Positions 26,124 through 35,565 are shown, numbered from the stretch's first letter. The stretch: 64,000 nt of DNA from Micromonospora parastrephiae (GCF_016802865.1 NZ_JAEVHM010000001.1:1-64000), one strand, 5' to 3'. A program made the numbers and translations. Notes: generated from the letters alone by a model not told the origin.

Positions 26124-28223
26124 TCAGGCACCGATTTGTCGGCCGTCGACGCGCCAGACGCTGATCACGGCTGGACGGGCGTAGTCACCATCCGGCCAGG
26201 TGGAGGCGGGGTTGTCCATGCTCGCACCATCGATCTCGCCGGGGTGCTGGACGGAGACGAACGCGGTGCGGTTGTCGTCGCTCAGGGACGCCGACGCTTG
26301 CTCCGCACCGACCGGGACGGTGAGGAACTGCTTCACGTGTCCGCGTTCGGGGCCGTCGAGGGGCACGGCGAACAGGCCGTCGTTGGAGCCGAGCGCATTG
26401 CCGTCGGTGGAGATCCACAGGTTGCCGTGGGCGTCGAAGTCGAGGTTGTCGGGGCAGGAGATCGGGCTGACCTTGGTCTTGTCGTAACCGGCGAAGTACG
26501 TCGACGGGTCGGCCGGGTCGCCGCACACGATCGGAATCGCCCAGGTGAACGTGGTCGCCGCGTTGTCGCCGCCGTCCTCAGTGATCTCCAGGATGTGGCC
26601 GTGCCGGTTGTTCGATCGAGGGTTGACCTCATCGGCGGCCGGTTGCCCGGTAGCACCACGGCGGGTGTTGTTGGTCAACGCGGCGTACACCTTGCCGGTG
26701 CGCAGGTTCGGCGCGACATCCTCGGGGCGGTCCATCTTCGTGGCACCCACCGCGTCGGCGGCCAGTCGGGTGTGCACCAGGACCTCATCGACGCTCATGC
26801 CGGGGACCAGGGACTGCCGGCCTCGGGCGAGGGGAATCCACCGGCCGGTGCCGTTGAACGCCCCGTCGGCGGGCAGCGTGCCCGAGCCGTCGATCTCAGG
26901 CGCGGAGCTGAAACCAAAGGATGCGACGTACAACGTTCCCGACTCCAGCAGGGTCATGTTGTGTGCCCGGTCAAAGGGCTTGTCGCCCCGGCGCAGCTTC
27001 TTGTCCGAGACGAACTTGTACAGGTAGTCGAAGCGCTCGTCGTCGCCCATGTAGGCCACGACCCGCCCGTCGCGGGCGAGGATGATCTCCGCGCCCTCGT
27101 GCTTGAAGCGACCCAGTGCCGTGTGCTTGCGCGGGGTGAAGTTCGGGTCGTGAGGGTCAAGCTCCATGATCCAGCCGAACCGGTTGGCCTCGTTCGGGTG
27201 GGCGCTCAGGTCGAACCGGGCGTCGGCGCGCTCCCACTTGCGTGACCCGGACGGGTAGCGGTTGACGGTGTCGATGCCGTAGCGGGTCAGGGCAGGCTTG
27301 GCCCCGGCGGGGACGGCGTCGCCGCCGACGAAGTACTGGTTGAAGTTCTCCTCGCCGGACAGAATCGTGCCCCACGGGGTGAGTCCGCCGGCACAATTGT
27401 TCAACGAGCCGAGGACCATGGTGCCGGACGGGTCGGCCGCGGTGCGTAGCAGCGCCGAGCCGGCAGCCGGGCCGGTGAAGCGCATCGGTGTGCCGGCGGT
27501 GATCCGCCGATTCCACCGCCGTGCCCCGCGGGTCACCGGCACCCACTGCCCGGTGTCACCGACACGCTCGATTTCCACCACACTGAGCCCGTGGGCGGCC
27601 ATCGCCACCCGGACCTGCTCCACCGTCAGCGCCTCCGGCGTGGTGTAGCCGGGGAACATCAGGTTCTCGTTGGTGTACTCGTGGTTGACCACCAACAGCG
27701 CCCGGCGGCCGTGCCGGTCCAGCGGCAGGGTCACGAGCCAGTCGTTGTTGTAGCCGAACTGCGTGGCCTGCGCTGCGGCGCTCTGCCGATCGGCCCGGAA
27801 GGCCGGCGCTCCCGGCACGACCGGGTCGCCCCACCGGAGGATGACCGCGTTGTCGTAGCCGTTGGGCACGATGACGGTGTCCAGGGTGTTGGGCGGAATT
27901 GGCTTGAACGTCAGCCCTGCGCCGTTGATCGGTGGGCGGGGCCCGGTATGGCCCGCCGGAGCCACGGCCTGCGCCGGGGCGGCATCGGTAGCCAGAGCTG
28001 CGGCGCCGACGCCGATGACCAGAGCGCCGAGGGAGCCGGCGCGCAGCAGGCCGCGACGAGACACCTCAGCGTTGACCACGTCACCGAAGTACGGATTGTC
28101 CGAGCTATTGGGCGCCGCGTGCGAGCAGGCGTTCCCGCAGCGGTACAGGCAGGTCATCGCACTGCGACCGCCGTGACCGGGCAGTAGTGGCAGCGAACGA
28201 GGTGGACGGGGCGAGGCCGTCAT
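26124..28223 (-). CDS. phoX: PhoX-family (DUF839) alkaline phosphatase, Tat-exported
   Basis: 699 residues from ATG 28223 (GGAGG 4 bases upstream). A twin-arginine motif SRRGLL at residues 55-60 precedes a hydrophobic segment ending AAPAQA, so the enzyme is exported folded. The 54-residue extension before the motif, with CLYRCGNAC, is typical for PhoX. The beta-propeller body has SGEENFNQYF, GWIMELDPHDP, GRFKHEGAEI and CPDNLDFDAHGNLWISTDG, which carry metal-binding residues. It releases phosphate from organic esters, usually as a Ca/Fe enzyme. The position beside pstSCAB fits a phosphate-starvation block. Confidence 0.9.
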   Translation of the reverse strand: MTASPRPPRSLPLLPGHGGRSAMTCLYRCGNACSHAAPNSSDNPYFGDVVNAEVSRRGLLRAGSLGALVIGVGAAALATDAAPAQAVAPAGHTGPRPPINGAGLTFKPIPPNTLDTVIVPNGYDNAVILRWGDPVVPGAPAFRADRQSAAAQATQFGYNNDWLVTLPLDRHGRRALLVVNHEYTNENLMFPGYTTPEALTVEQVRVAMAAHGLSVVEIERVGDTGQWVPVTRGARRWNRRITAGTPMRFTGPAAGSALLRTAADPSGTMVLGSLNNCAGGLTPWGTILSGEENFNQYFVGGDAVPAGAKPALTRYGIDTVNRYPSGSRKWERADARFDLSAHPNEANRFGWIMELDPHDPNFTPRKHTALGRFKHEGAEIILARDGRVVAYMGDDERFDYLYKFVSDKKLRRGDKPFDRAHNMTLLESGTLYVASFGFSSAPEIDGSGTLPADGAFNGTGRWIPLARGRQSLVPGMSVDEVLVHTRLAADAVGATKMDRPEDVAPNLRTGKVYAALTNNTRRGATGQPAADEVNPRSNNRHGHILEITEDGGDNAATTFTWAIPIVCGDPADPSTYFAGYDKTKVSPISCPDNLDFDAHGNLWISTDGNALGSNDGLFAVPLDGPERGHVKQFLTVPVGAEQASASLSDDNRTAFVSVQHPGEIDGASMDNPASTWPDGDYARPAVISVWRVDGRQIGA

Positions 28224-28397
28224 CGGTCCTCCAGGGAAGATCGGAGATACGGACACCTGCGGACGCTAGGAAGGTCAGATAGACCGCCAGCGAACTCCGA
28301 GGCGACGAACCAGCCTTCAACGGATGAACGCGACATGGACATCAAATTTCACGATCGCGAATCGTTCACTCAGCACCACCGGCAGGTTGACGATCGG

Positions 28398-28441
28398 ATC
28401 CATATCAGCGAGGATTTAATTCAATGAGAGTTGATACGGAT
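28398..28441. promoter_or_regulatory. Inverted repeat around the arsR start codon
   Basis: ATCCATATCA (28398-28407) and TGATACGGAT (28432-28441) match in 9 of 10 positions across a 24-base AT-rich spacer that contains the ATG at 28424. Possible ArsR autoregulatory site; the long spacer makes this uncertain. Confidence 0.35.
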
Positions 28442-28783
28442 GAAGCCCAGCTCGCGGCACTCCGGGCGGTGGCTGACCCGCTGCGCTGGCAGGTCATGCA
28501 GGCGCTGGCGCGGGAGCAGCTGTGCGTGTGCCACCTGGTCGAAGACCTGGGGGTCACGCAGCCGCTGATCAGCCACCACCTGCGGGCGCTGCGCCAGGCC
28601 GGGCTGGTGGAAACCGAACGTCACCGCTACTGGACCTACTACCGGCTGCGGCCCGAAGCGATCCGCGCACTCGGTGCGAGCATCGCCGCCCTCGCCGACC
28701 ACGCGCCCACCGGCACCGAGGGCAGACGGCCCTGCGGCCCGGACGCGCCCACTGAGCAACCAACAGAGGAACCAGGCACATGA
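28424..28783 (+). CDS. arsR: ArsR/SmtB family repressor with CVC metalloid site
   Basis: 119 residues. LCVCHLVEDL holds the As(III)-binding cysteine pair in the DNA-binding helix; TQPLISHHLRALRQAGLV is the recognition region and ERHRYWTYYRL the wing. The C-terminal tail is acidic and Pro-rich. Its stop overlaps the acr3 start by 4 bases (ATGA), so it is the first gene of an arsR-acr3-arsC operon. Confidence 0.92.
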   Translation: MRVDTDEAQLAALRAVADPLRWQVMQALAREQLCVCHLVEDLGVTQPLISHHLRALRQAGLVETERHRYWTYYRLRPEAIRALGASIAALADHAPTGTEGRRPCGPDAPTEQPTEEPGT

Positions 28784-29856
28784 CGACACTGGCCACACCA
28801 GCGCGCACCACGCCCCGGCTCTCCACGCTGGACCGGCTCCTGCCGGTATGGATCGGCGCCGCCATGGTTGCCGGGCTGCTCCTGGGCCGGCTGATCCCCG
28901 GACTCGACGACGCCCTCGACCACGTCAAGGTCGGCGGGATCTCCGTACCCATCGCCCTGGGTCTGCTGATCATGATGTACCCGGTCCTGGCCAAGGTCCG
29001 CTACGACCGCCTCGACACTGTCACCTCCGACCGGCGCCTGCTGATCTCCTCCCTGGTGATCAACTGGCTGATCGGTCCCGCTGTCATGTTCGCCCTGGCC
29101 TGGCTGCTCCTGCCCGACCAGCCCGCGTACCGCACCGGCCTGATCATCGTCGGCCTGGCCCGCTGCATCGCCATGGTCATCATCTGGAACGACCTCGCCT
29201 GCGGCGACCGCGAAGCCGCCGCCGTCCTGGTCGCCCTCAACTCCGTCTTCCAGGTCCTCGCCTTCGGGCTGCTCGGCTGGTTCTACCTCACCGTCCTGCC
29301 CGGCTGGCTCGGCCTGGAGCAGGCAGGACTGTCCGTCTCCGGATGGGACATCGCCGGCAACGTCCTGGTCTTCCTCGGCATCCCCCTCGCCGCCGGCTAC
29401 CTCACCCGCAAGTTCGGCGAACGGGCCAAGGGCCGCGACTGGTACGAGGCGAAGTTCCTGCCCCGCATCGGGCCGATCGCCCTGTACGGGCTGCTGTTCA
29501 CCATCGTGCTGCTCTTCGCCCTACAGGGCGACGCGATCACCGCCCAGCCCTGGGACGTCGCCCGCATCGCGCTCCCCCTACTCGCGTACTTCACGATCAT
29601 GTGGTTCGGCTCGTTCGCCATCGGTCGGGCCATCGGCCTGAACTACGAACGCACCACCACGCTCGCCTTCACCGCCGCCGGCAACAACTTCGAACTCGCC
29701 ATCGCCGTGGCGATCGGAGTGTTCGGCGTCACCAGCGGCCAGGCCCTCGCCGGAGTCGTCGGACCACTGATCGAGGTACCGGTCCTGGTCGCCCTCGTCT
29801 ACGTCAGCCTCGCCGCCCGCCGCCGGTTCTTCCCCACCCAGGTCGCCAATGCCTAG
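28780..29856 (+). CDS. arsB: ACR3-family arsenite efflux permease
   Basis: 358 residues with ten membrane segments. The functional Cys129 is in GLARCIAMVIIWNDLA of the fourth segment, and the Glu in AGNNFELAIAVAIGVFG of the ninth is present, both essential in characterised ACR3 proteins. GLLIMMYPVLAKVRYD and PLIEVPVLVALVYVSL are family motifs. It extrudes As(III) driven by the proton gradient. It is the only arsenite exporter in the window, so both arsenic loci may rely on it. Confidence 0.94.
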   Translation: MTTLATPARTTPRLSTLDRLLPVWIGAAMVAGLLLGRLIPGLDDALDHVKVGGISVPIALGLLIMMYPVLAKVRYDRLDTVTSDRRLLISSLVINWLIGPAVMFALAWLLLPDQPAYRTGLIIVGLARCIAMVIIWNDLACGDREAAAVLVALNSVFQVLAFGLLGWFYLTVLPGWLGLEQAGLSVSGWDIAGNVLVFLGIPLAAGYLTRKFGERAKGRDWYEAKFLPRIGPIALYGLLFTIVLLFALQGDAITAQPWDVARIALPLLAYFTIMWFGSFAIGRAIGLNYERTTTLAFTAAGNNFELAIAVAIGVFGVTSGQALAGVVGPLIEVPVLVALVYVSLAARRRFFPTQVANA

Positions 29857-29939
29857 CCGAGCGCAGGCAGTTGCCGGCAGCGGCCCTGCCCCGATCAGCC
29901 CACCTCGCCCACCAGCGGTTACACCCTAAGGACGACGTG

Positions 29940-30590
29940 ATGGACGGGCCGTTCGACGGAATGGACACTCGGGATGTCGACTACGTGCTCGGGCAAATCG
30001 CCAAACGGCTCTCCAGCCGGTTCACCGGCGTATTCGGCCCCGAGACCGTCGAACGGTACGTCTTCGAGTCCTACATGTACCTACACCGCACCGTCCGCCT
30101 CCAGACCCACCTGCCAGCACTGACGGAGAACTTCGCCACCGAACGACTCACCGCCCTGGCGCAGGTCGAAGGCACCATCGACAAACCGGTACCCGCGGTG
30201 CTGTTCCTCTGCGCCTACAACGCCGGCCGTTCCCAACTCGCCACCGCGCTCGCCGACCGGTACGCGCAAGGCAGGGTGCACGTGCGGTGCGCGGGTTCGC
30301 ACCCGGCGAACGGGCTGGACCGCAACGTCGTCGAGGCGCTCGGCGAATGGGGCGTCGACGTCAGCCGGGCGTACCCCAAGCCCCTGACGTCGGACGTGCT
30401 CGGCGCGAGCGACGTGATCGTGACCATGGGCTGCGGGGATGCCTGCCCAGTCCTCGCCGGCAAGCGGTACCTCGACTGGGACATCCCCGACCCCGCCGGA
30501 AGGGACCTGCCGTTCGTCCGGACCGTCCGCAACGACATCGACGCCCGCGTACGAGCGCTGATCGACGAACTCACCCTCACCACGAGTTGA
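29940..30590 (+). CDS. arsC: Arsenate reductase with N-terminal three-helix domain
   Basis: 216 residues (ATG 29940, AAGGA 7 bases upstream; a GTG directly before it is also in frame). Residues 1-80 form an all-helical domain (VDYVLGQIAKRLSSRF, ETVERYVFESYMYLH) known from actinobacterial ArsC proteins and thought to mediate dimerisation. The catalytic domain has the P-loop CAYNAGRSQ and TMGCGDACP with two further cysteines, then GKRYLDWDIPDPAG. It reduces arsenate for export by ACR3, 83 bases upstream. It is a paralogue of the ArsC at 16743-17150. Confidence 0.92.
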   Translation: MDGPFDGMDTRDVDYVLGQIAKRLSSRFTGVFGPETVERYVFESYMYLHRTVRLQTHLPALTENFATERLTALAQVEGTIDKPVPAVLFLCAYNAGRSQLATALADRYAQGRVHVRCAGSHPANGLDRNVVEALGEWGVDVSRAYPKPLTSDVLGASDVIVTMGCGDACPVLAGKRYLDWDIPDPAGRDLPFVRTVRNDIDARVRALIDELTLTTS

Positions 30591-30759
30591 TCCCGGCCAT
30601 CGAGCGGCGTCTGGTAGACCGCAAGTTCGGGCAGGCATGACCGGCCTGCCGTACAGCATCCGCCCAACGCGAACCTCGCCGCCACATCGTCGGCTGACAG
30701 CCCGATAGGCCGCAGCCGCCTTCCCCCACTCAACGGCGTCCTGCCAGCCAATGGCGTCT

Positions 30760-31796
30760 CTATGGGCGGAGCCGGGCGGCGATATCGGCGACCGTGGCCT
30801 TTGCCGTACGGCCAGCGCCAACCAGAGTGGCAGATGCGGGCCCGGTCCAGTCGCCGTACCCCAGCAGGTACAGCCGGGGCTCGTCCACCGACCTCGTACC
30901 GTTGGTAGCCACACCCTCCTGTTCATAGGACGGCAGCAGTGGCGCGAGGTGGGCGAGGTTCGGCCGGAACCCGGTGCACCAGATGACCGCGTCGCACGGC
31001 TGTTCGGTGCCGTCGGCCCAGCACACGCTGCGCGCGCTGAGCCGGGCGATCATCGAACGGGCGTGCAGCATTCCGCGCTTGCGGGCGTCGCGGACACTGG
31101 GCACCATCACGATGTCGCCCAAGTCGCTCACCCCGCCACCGGCACCACCGGCGGCTTTGCGGGATCGAACAGCACCCGGCCGTCAACGTCGTCCGGCATG
31201 AACCGTGGCGGACGCCTAGTGGCCCAGGTGACCTCGGCGACCCGCGATACATCGGCCAGGATCTGCGCCCCGGAGTTTCCCCCGCCAACGATCACGACCC
31301 GCTGCCCGCGGAACTCCAGCGCCGAGGCGTAGTCCACGGTATGCAACTGCCGGCCACCGAACTCCTCCCGGCCCGGGACGTCCGGCAGGTACGGGCACTG
31401 CCACGTCCCGGTCGCGGAGATGACGAATCGGGCCGACCACATCTCGGCGTCGGTCTGCACCGCCAGAAGCTCGCCCGCCGGCCACACCTCCTGCACGCGG
31501 ACCGGCCGACGCACCGCAAGGTCGTAGCGCTGCTCGTAGGCCCGCAGGTAATCCACGACGTGCCCGGCGCTCGGGAACTCCTCACCGTCCTGGCCGGGCA
31601 TCCCCCACCCCGGCAGCGGGCTGTACGGAGCCGGGGAGAACAACCGCAACGAGTCCCAGCCATGCCGCCACGCACCACCGGGCTGCGACTGGGCATCGAG
31701 AATGACGTACTCCAGGCCGGCGCGGCGCAGGTAATAGCCCGCCGCCAGACCGGCCTGCCCGCCCCCGACGACCACCACATCACACGTTCCCGGCAC
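30760..31796 (-). pseudogene. ArsO-like FAD/NAD(P)-dependent monooxygenase, frameshifted
   Basis: The N-terminal 222 residues carry the FAD motif VVVVGGGQAGLAAGYYL, the LRLFSPAPYSPLPG motif and the NAD(P) motif VVIVGGGNSGAQIL, and end at a TGA after VPVAG. The C-terminal 120 residues, from VSDLGDIVMVPSVRDARKRG through CDAVIWCTGFRPNL to GYGDWTGPASATLVG, follow in the next frame. One extra C in the CCCC at 31131-31134 would join them into a complete enzyme of about 345 residues. Role: a flavin monooxygenase in arsenic operons of unsettled reaction, possibly on organoarsenicals. A sequencing error is plausible. It is convergent with arsC and divergent from the arsR at 31928. Confidence 0.78.
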
Positions 31797-31927
31797 CCCG
31801 GCACCTCCCCCGCTGTTCAGATCATCATGCCGACACGATCCGGACGGGCGCGGGAAGGGCCTCTCCCGAGAGCCTCACCGTGATCATGGCCTCGTCGCAC
31901 CGGTCTAGCGGGGGTGTTGCTGCAACG

Positions 31928-32299
31928 ATGCATGACGTGGGAACTGCAGAAATGACGACACCTGCCATCTCGCCTCTTGCCGGCGAGCCGATCAAGCGTG
32001 CCGACGCCGAGCGGCTCGCGGGAGTGCTGAAGGCATTCGCCGACCCGGCCCGGCTGCGACTGCTCAGCCTGATCCAGTCGTCTCCCGAGGGCGAGGCGTC
32101 CGTCAGTGACCTCACCGCGCCGCTCGGGCTCTCCCAGCCGACCGTGAGTCATCACCTTCGGATCCTCACCGAGGCAGGCCTCCTCGAACGCGACAAGCGC
32201 GGCGTCTGGGCGTACTACCGGCTGGTGCCGTCGGCGATCACCGCGATCGCCGAGCTGTTGACGCCGCCCCGCAAACGGGCGACGAAAAAGACCCGCTGA
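31928..32299 (+). CDS. ArsR/SmtB family regulator without the CVC site
   Basis: About 123 residues from ATG 31928 (upstream in-frame ATG 31880 possible). The fold is clear: ADPARLRLLSLIQ, ASVSDLTAPLGLSQPTVSHHLRILTEAGLL, wing ERDKRGVWAYYRLV. In the place of the CVC motif it has SVS, so it cannot use the classic As(III) site; a basic tail (PPRKRATKKTR) follows. It is divergent from the frameshifted ArsO-like gene and may control it with a different ligand or site. TTGCTGCAA just before the start is a short palindrome. Confidence 0.85.
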   Translation: MHDVGTAEMTTPAISPLAGEPIKRADAERLAGVLKAFADPARLRLLSLIQSSPEGEASVSDLTAPLGLSQPTVSHHLRILTEAGLLERDKRGVWAYYRLVPSAITAIAELLTPPRKRATKKTR

Positions 32300-32416
32300 C
32301 CGACACCGTCGAAGACTGGCACCACGCCGGCTGACCCCGCGCGCGGTCAACGCTCAACAGGTTCCCACAGCCTCGCCAGCCGGGCGGCCTTGTCCGCACT
32401 GGATACGATCGGCGGC

Positions 32417-33067
32417 ATGGCTGTCACCCCGGCGTCTACCGACGTCCCGGTAGGTGCCGACGACACACGTCGATTTGTCATCGGTGGCGATGACACCCTG
32501 GCCTACCGCTTGGCCGATGAACTGATCAACCGGCACAAGCCGGCCGTCACGGTAATCATGCGTTCCCGGGCGTCCACCGACGGCCGCCGGATCGCCAAGC
32601 TCGACGGCGTAAGGATCATCGAATCGGAACGGCCGGACACCGACGCCTACCGGTCGGCAAAGCTCAACGAGGCGGACGCCCTGGCCCTTGTCGGGCGCAA
32701 CGATGTCGCGAACATCGAGGCGGCCCTGCAGGCGCACGGCCTCAACCCTGGCCTGCGGATCGTCGTACGGATGTTCAACACGAGCCTGAGTGAGGGCATC
32801 GCGCAACTGCCGTACTGCACGGTGGTGTCGGATGGAGCGCTGGCAGCGCCGGCGTTCGTGGCGGCAGCCGTGGGCGAGGTGACGCCCACCGAAGGGCTGC
32901 GCGGCGGCGCGTTCGTCGTCGCACGCCGCGACGACATACCCGCCGGCGAGATCCTGTGTGGTCTGGCGGCCAGCGAGGGGCGCGAGCAAGCCGACTTCTA
33001 CCGGCGGAACAAGACGCCGCCGACCTGGTTCTCGCCTCCGCCGTACCCAGGAAATCGGCAGTGCTGA
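32417..33067 (+). CDS. TrkA-N/RCK-type NAD-binding fragment of an ion-channel regulator
   Basis: 216 residues. RFVIGGDDTLAYRLADEL is a Rossmann-like start of a TrkA-N domain, followed by GVRIIESERPDTDAYRSAKLNEADALALVGRNDVANIEAAL and RIVVRMFNTSLSEGIAQL. Related actinobacterial proteins are much longer, with a second RCK half; this chain stops after a short C-terminal block (TPPTWFSPPPY). I therefore see either a truncated gene or a minimal regulatory subunit. No transporter gene is adjacent, although a K+ channel is present at 6008-6799. It lies next to gene debris and the integrase. Confidence 0.65.
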   Translation: MAVTPASTDVPVGADDTRRFVIGGDDTLAYRLADELINRHKPAVTVIMRSRASTDGRRIAKLDGVRIIESERPDTDAYRSAKLNEADALALVGRNDVANIEAALQAHGLNPGLRIVVRMFNTSLSEGIAQLPYCTVVSDGALAAPAFVAAAVGEVTPTEGLRGGAFVVARRDDIPAGEILCGLAASEGREQADFYRRNKTPPTWFSPPPYPGNRQC

Positions 33068-33086
33068 CTCCTCGCCGCCGGCTCAC

Positions 33087-33321
33087 TCATCGCCACCCGA
33101 ACTCCTCGGGCGGTGTCGTTGGGTCGTAGATTTCCTCGGCGGTGCGCTCCAAGTCGACCCACGTCGAATCGCCGTACGTCATCGCGAGGCCGTCCATTAG
33201 GGCGTCTCGGTCGGCGAGGTCGATGTTCCCGACAGCCTCGCGGGGGGTCGTAGAGCAGCCCAGACGGGCGGGTGCGCTTCTCCTTCGTCGACATGTCCGC
33301 CAGATAGGAAACCTGTCCCAC
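33087..33321 (-). pseudogene. Small unknown protein, frameshifted in a G/C run
   Basis: The N-terminal part (GQVSYLADMSTKEKRTRPSG LLYDPP in pieces) starts at GTG 33321. The C-terminal part (REAVGNIDLADRDALMDGLA, then MTYGDSTWVDLERTAEEIYD and a stop at 33087) is in another frame. Removing one base from the G run at 33242-33247 joins them to a protein of about 77 residues. Both parts have a natural composition, so this was a real gene. Family unknown. Confidence 0.4.
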
Positions 33322-33434
33322 GTGCGGACGGTGACAGCAGCAGCCGCGTAGGAAGGCTTACCGTCAGACGCATTCCGGCCTGGACGTACACGGTCGAGAT
33401 GGTCGACAGGTCGGCGCCGCGAAAGGGTCACCTG

Positions 33435-33685
33435 ATGGCAACCGGGGACGAGGCGTCGGACTCGCATTGTCCAGCGGCGGGTTCCTGCGCTGGGTCGAGT
33501 AGACGGATGACGACACGGACGAGTCCGGCCAACCGTTCATGGTGGCCCTCGTCGCTGGCCTGCGGGCCGACGGCCGGTTGGAACTTGATCCGGCGGTGAC
33601 GTTCCTGGTTGCCGACAACCGCCAGCAGGAAGAGCGCCGGATGCCCTCGAAGACGATCTGGATTGCCAATCGCGAAACCACTTAA
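33435..33685 (+). pseudogene. Decayed fragment of an unknown gene next to the integrase
   Basis: A start (MATGDEASDS at ATG 33435, AAAGGG upstream) is followed by a frame change near 33465 and a TAG at 33500-33502. After it the frame DTDESGQPFMVALVAGLRAD and RRMPSKTIWIANRETT is open to TAA 33685. The product would be an 80-residue acidic protein. Its stop overlaps the integrase stop. The damage and position suggest disturbance around an integration site. Confidence 0.4.
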
Positions 33686-34797
33686 AACTGGGGCTCACCC
33701 AGCCACGATGGTGCGGCCGGGGCATCGCCGGAATCTCGTGGGAGCCGTGGTCGTACAGTGCCGGAGGCAAGCTCAGCGGCTAGCGGATGCTTTTCACCGC
33801 AAAGCGCGCTAAGTGCTCTTGCTACCTCATATATGTCCGCCTTAACGTAGGTCGTTGTCGTCCCGGCGGCAGACCTGCCGTCGTGCCCAGCGTAAGCGCG
33901 AGCAATGCCATAGCCGAAGTTGCGCTCTACCCAGGTCAGAGTCGTGTGGCGGAGCCAGTGAGTGCTGACTTGCTGCGCAGCGATCCAAGGCAGCGATTTG
34001 CCTAACCGTTGCCAGATGTAGTCGTAACGACGGCGTGTGATCGGTGCCCCATTCCGATACCTCAGCAACTGGCCGCCAGAGCCTCGATCTTTGTTGAGTT
34101 GCGCAAGCGAACGGGCCAGCGTTGGCGAGATCGGCTGCCACCGCACCGTCTCACCCTTCTCTCGCAGTTGCACGAGACAGCCGTCGAGGTCTAAGTCTTC
34201 TCGTTGAAGTGCGAGAGCGCCACCTCGCCTACAGGCCGTCTCCTCGTGAAGCCTGAGCAGAATCGAATCAAGCCGGGGATCATTTCCGCTATTTGCCACT
34301 ATCTTGTTTATCGTAGCCAACTGATTATCAGAAAGTGCCCGGCGAGTGCTTGCAAGGCGACGAGGCTTGGCGACCCGCGCTGCGGGATTCGCCGTTTCCG
34401 AAATCAGCCCATCAGCCACCGCGTAACTGTATAGGCAACGCATGGCAGATATGAAATGTTCCACTGCGGTTCGTCCGCCACGGGAATTCCGCCGTACGAC
34501 GACGTTTTTCTTGATGAATTCGGCAAGGTGCCTTATCTCCATAGGGGAGGGCTCGTCTATGCGCCGGTCACCCCAAACCTCTACAATTTTTCGCCAGTAA
34601 GTCCCATATACCCGCCGCGTGCCTTCGGCGACAGCGCCGGAAACCCTTGAGATATGCTCGTCAAAAGTTGGGATTTCTCGCGACGGCGTAACGCCTTTGA
34701 AGACTTCTTCGGCACTCACCCCCAGCCGGTCGATCAAAAACCGCACCGCCTCCAACTCCGCACCGCCTCCCAGGCGTCTAGCTACGTCGTCAGCCAT
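33682..34797 (-). CDS. Tyrosine recombinase / integrase
   Basis: 371 residues. A SAM-like N-terminal core-binding domain (about 45-135: GTRRVYGTYWRKIVEVWG, FISAMRCLYSYAVADGLI) precedes the catalytic domain. Catalytic residues seen are Arg190/191 (EETACRRGG), His280 and Arg283 (HWLRH), His305 (AGHDGR) and Tyr317 (TTTTYVKAD). All five are present, so the enzyme may be active. Codon use is less GC-rich than in neighbours, a sign of transfer. It overlaps the AbrB-like gene by 8 bases and probably forms a pair with it. No att repeats could be confirmed and no other phage or ICE genes are seen. Confidence 0.88.
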   Translation of the reverse strand: MADDVARRLGGGAELEAVRFLIDRLGVSAEEVFKGVTPSREIPTFDEHISRVSGAVAEGTRRVYGTYWRKIVEVWGDRRIDEPSPMEIRHLAEFIKKNVVVRRNSRGGRTAVEHFISAMRCLYSYAVADGLISETANPAARVAKPRRLASTRRALSDNQLATINKIVANSGNDPRLDSILLRLHEETACRRGGALALQREDLDLDGCLVQLREKGETVRWQPISPTLARSLAQLNKDRGSGGQLLRYRNGAPITRRRYDYIWQRLGKSLPWIAAQQVSTHWLRHTTLTWVERNFGYGIARAYAGHDGRSAAGTTTTYVKADIYEVARALSALCGEKHPLAAELASGTVRPRLPRDSGDAPAAPSWLGEPQF

Positions 34798-35368
34798 GCT
34801 CTGTCACCTTTCTCAGAGATTGCTGGAGCCCGAGCGCACGGTCAAGCCTATTCATCGTAAATAGCCAGAGTTCCACGCTTCGCAGGTCCGCCACCATCAG
34901 GAGGCGATCTATCGGCCTGATTCCGACGGCGAGTCGGACGCTTGACGGGATGTGCAGGTGGCCTTGCCGGGTGACTGTCCACCTGCCTGAACCTGACCTT
35001 GTCACGCGGAGGGACCCGGGTTCCATCTGGTATTCGACTGGTTGAAGGGCGCTCCACTGCATAAGGCGGAGCGCCGATCGGTCGGCCAAACGGCCCCGAT
35101 CGTTAATAGGGGTAACGCAATAGTAGAATGGCGATTTCTCTATTTCTTCGATTAGGTCGGCGATGGGGAAGCCTCGATGGCGCGCCCGAATGGTGGCCTC
35201 AGCGTCACCCAAGCCGCGTTGATCGCCAAATTCGCCAACCTCCCAATTGGACCAATCCTCGCTTGACGGAGGCGCTCCTCCCACTTTCTTCGCCTCCCCC
35301 CGTTCTTCATGGGCTCGCGGCACCGCAGGGGCCTCTCTCGCAGGGAAGCGCCACGCCGCCCCCATCAC
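34790..35368 (-). CDS. AbrB/SpoVT-like DNA-binding protein paired with the integrase
   Basis: 192 residues. The C-terminal part (about 130-175) has TVTRQGHLHIPSSVRLAVGI, matching the AbrB swapped-hairpin pattern, then RPIDRLLMVADLRSVELWLF. The N-terminal 100 residues (FPIADLIEEIEKSPFYYCVTPINDRGRLADRSALRLMQW) are unlike AbrB proteins and unrecognised. The stop overlaps the integrase start by 8 bases. I infer a transcriptional or architectural partner of the recombinase. The base composition is lower in GC than in flanking genes. The exact start is uncertain. Confidence 0.6.
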   Translation of the reverse strand: MMGAAWRFPAREAPAVPRAHEERGEAKKVGGAPPSSEDWSNWEVGEFGDQRGLGDAEATIRARHRGFPIADLIEEIEKSPFYYCVTPINDRGRLADRSALRLMQWSALQPVEYQMEPGSLRVTRSGSGRWTVTRQGHLHIPSSVRLAVGIRPIDRLLMVADLRSVELWLFTMNRLDRALGLQQSLRKVTEHG

Positions 35369-35443
35369 CCTATTGGTAGGCCCTGATTAAGTTCGCTTCG
35401 AAAACCAAAATTGGCGTAGCGCCCTCTCGCGATCATGAACTGC

Positions 35444-35470
35444 CTAACACGCGTTAGACCGTCCTAGGAC
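35444..35470. promoter_or_regulatory. Two adjacent palindromes upstream of the AbrB-integrase pair
   Basis: CTAAC-ACGC-GTTAG (35444-35457) and the perfect palindrome GTCCTAGGAC (35461-35470) lie 76-102 bases upstream of the AbrB-like start in the 197-base space after the SDR-GNAT gene. Candidate operator or recombination core; no evidence decides between them. Confidence 0.35.
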
Positions 35471-35565
35471 ATTAGTGATTTGCCTGCCGATTTGCTCCCT
35501 CTCCTTCCGCTGGTCGGGTCGGCCTCGGCAAACGCCGGGCACGGCCAGCTGCCAGCATCGCCCCC

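Noticed and set aside
33682-35368. Complete prophage or integrative conjugative element
   Set aside because: Only an integrase and an AbrB-like gene are present; no replication, transfer or structural genes and no att repeats could be confirmed by eye.
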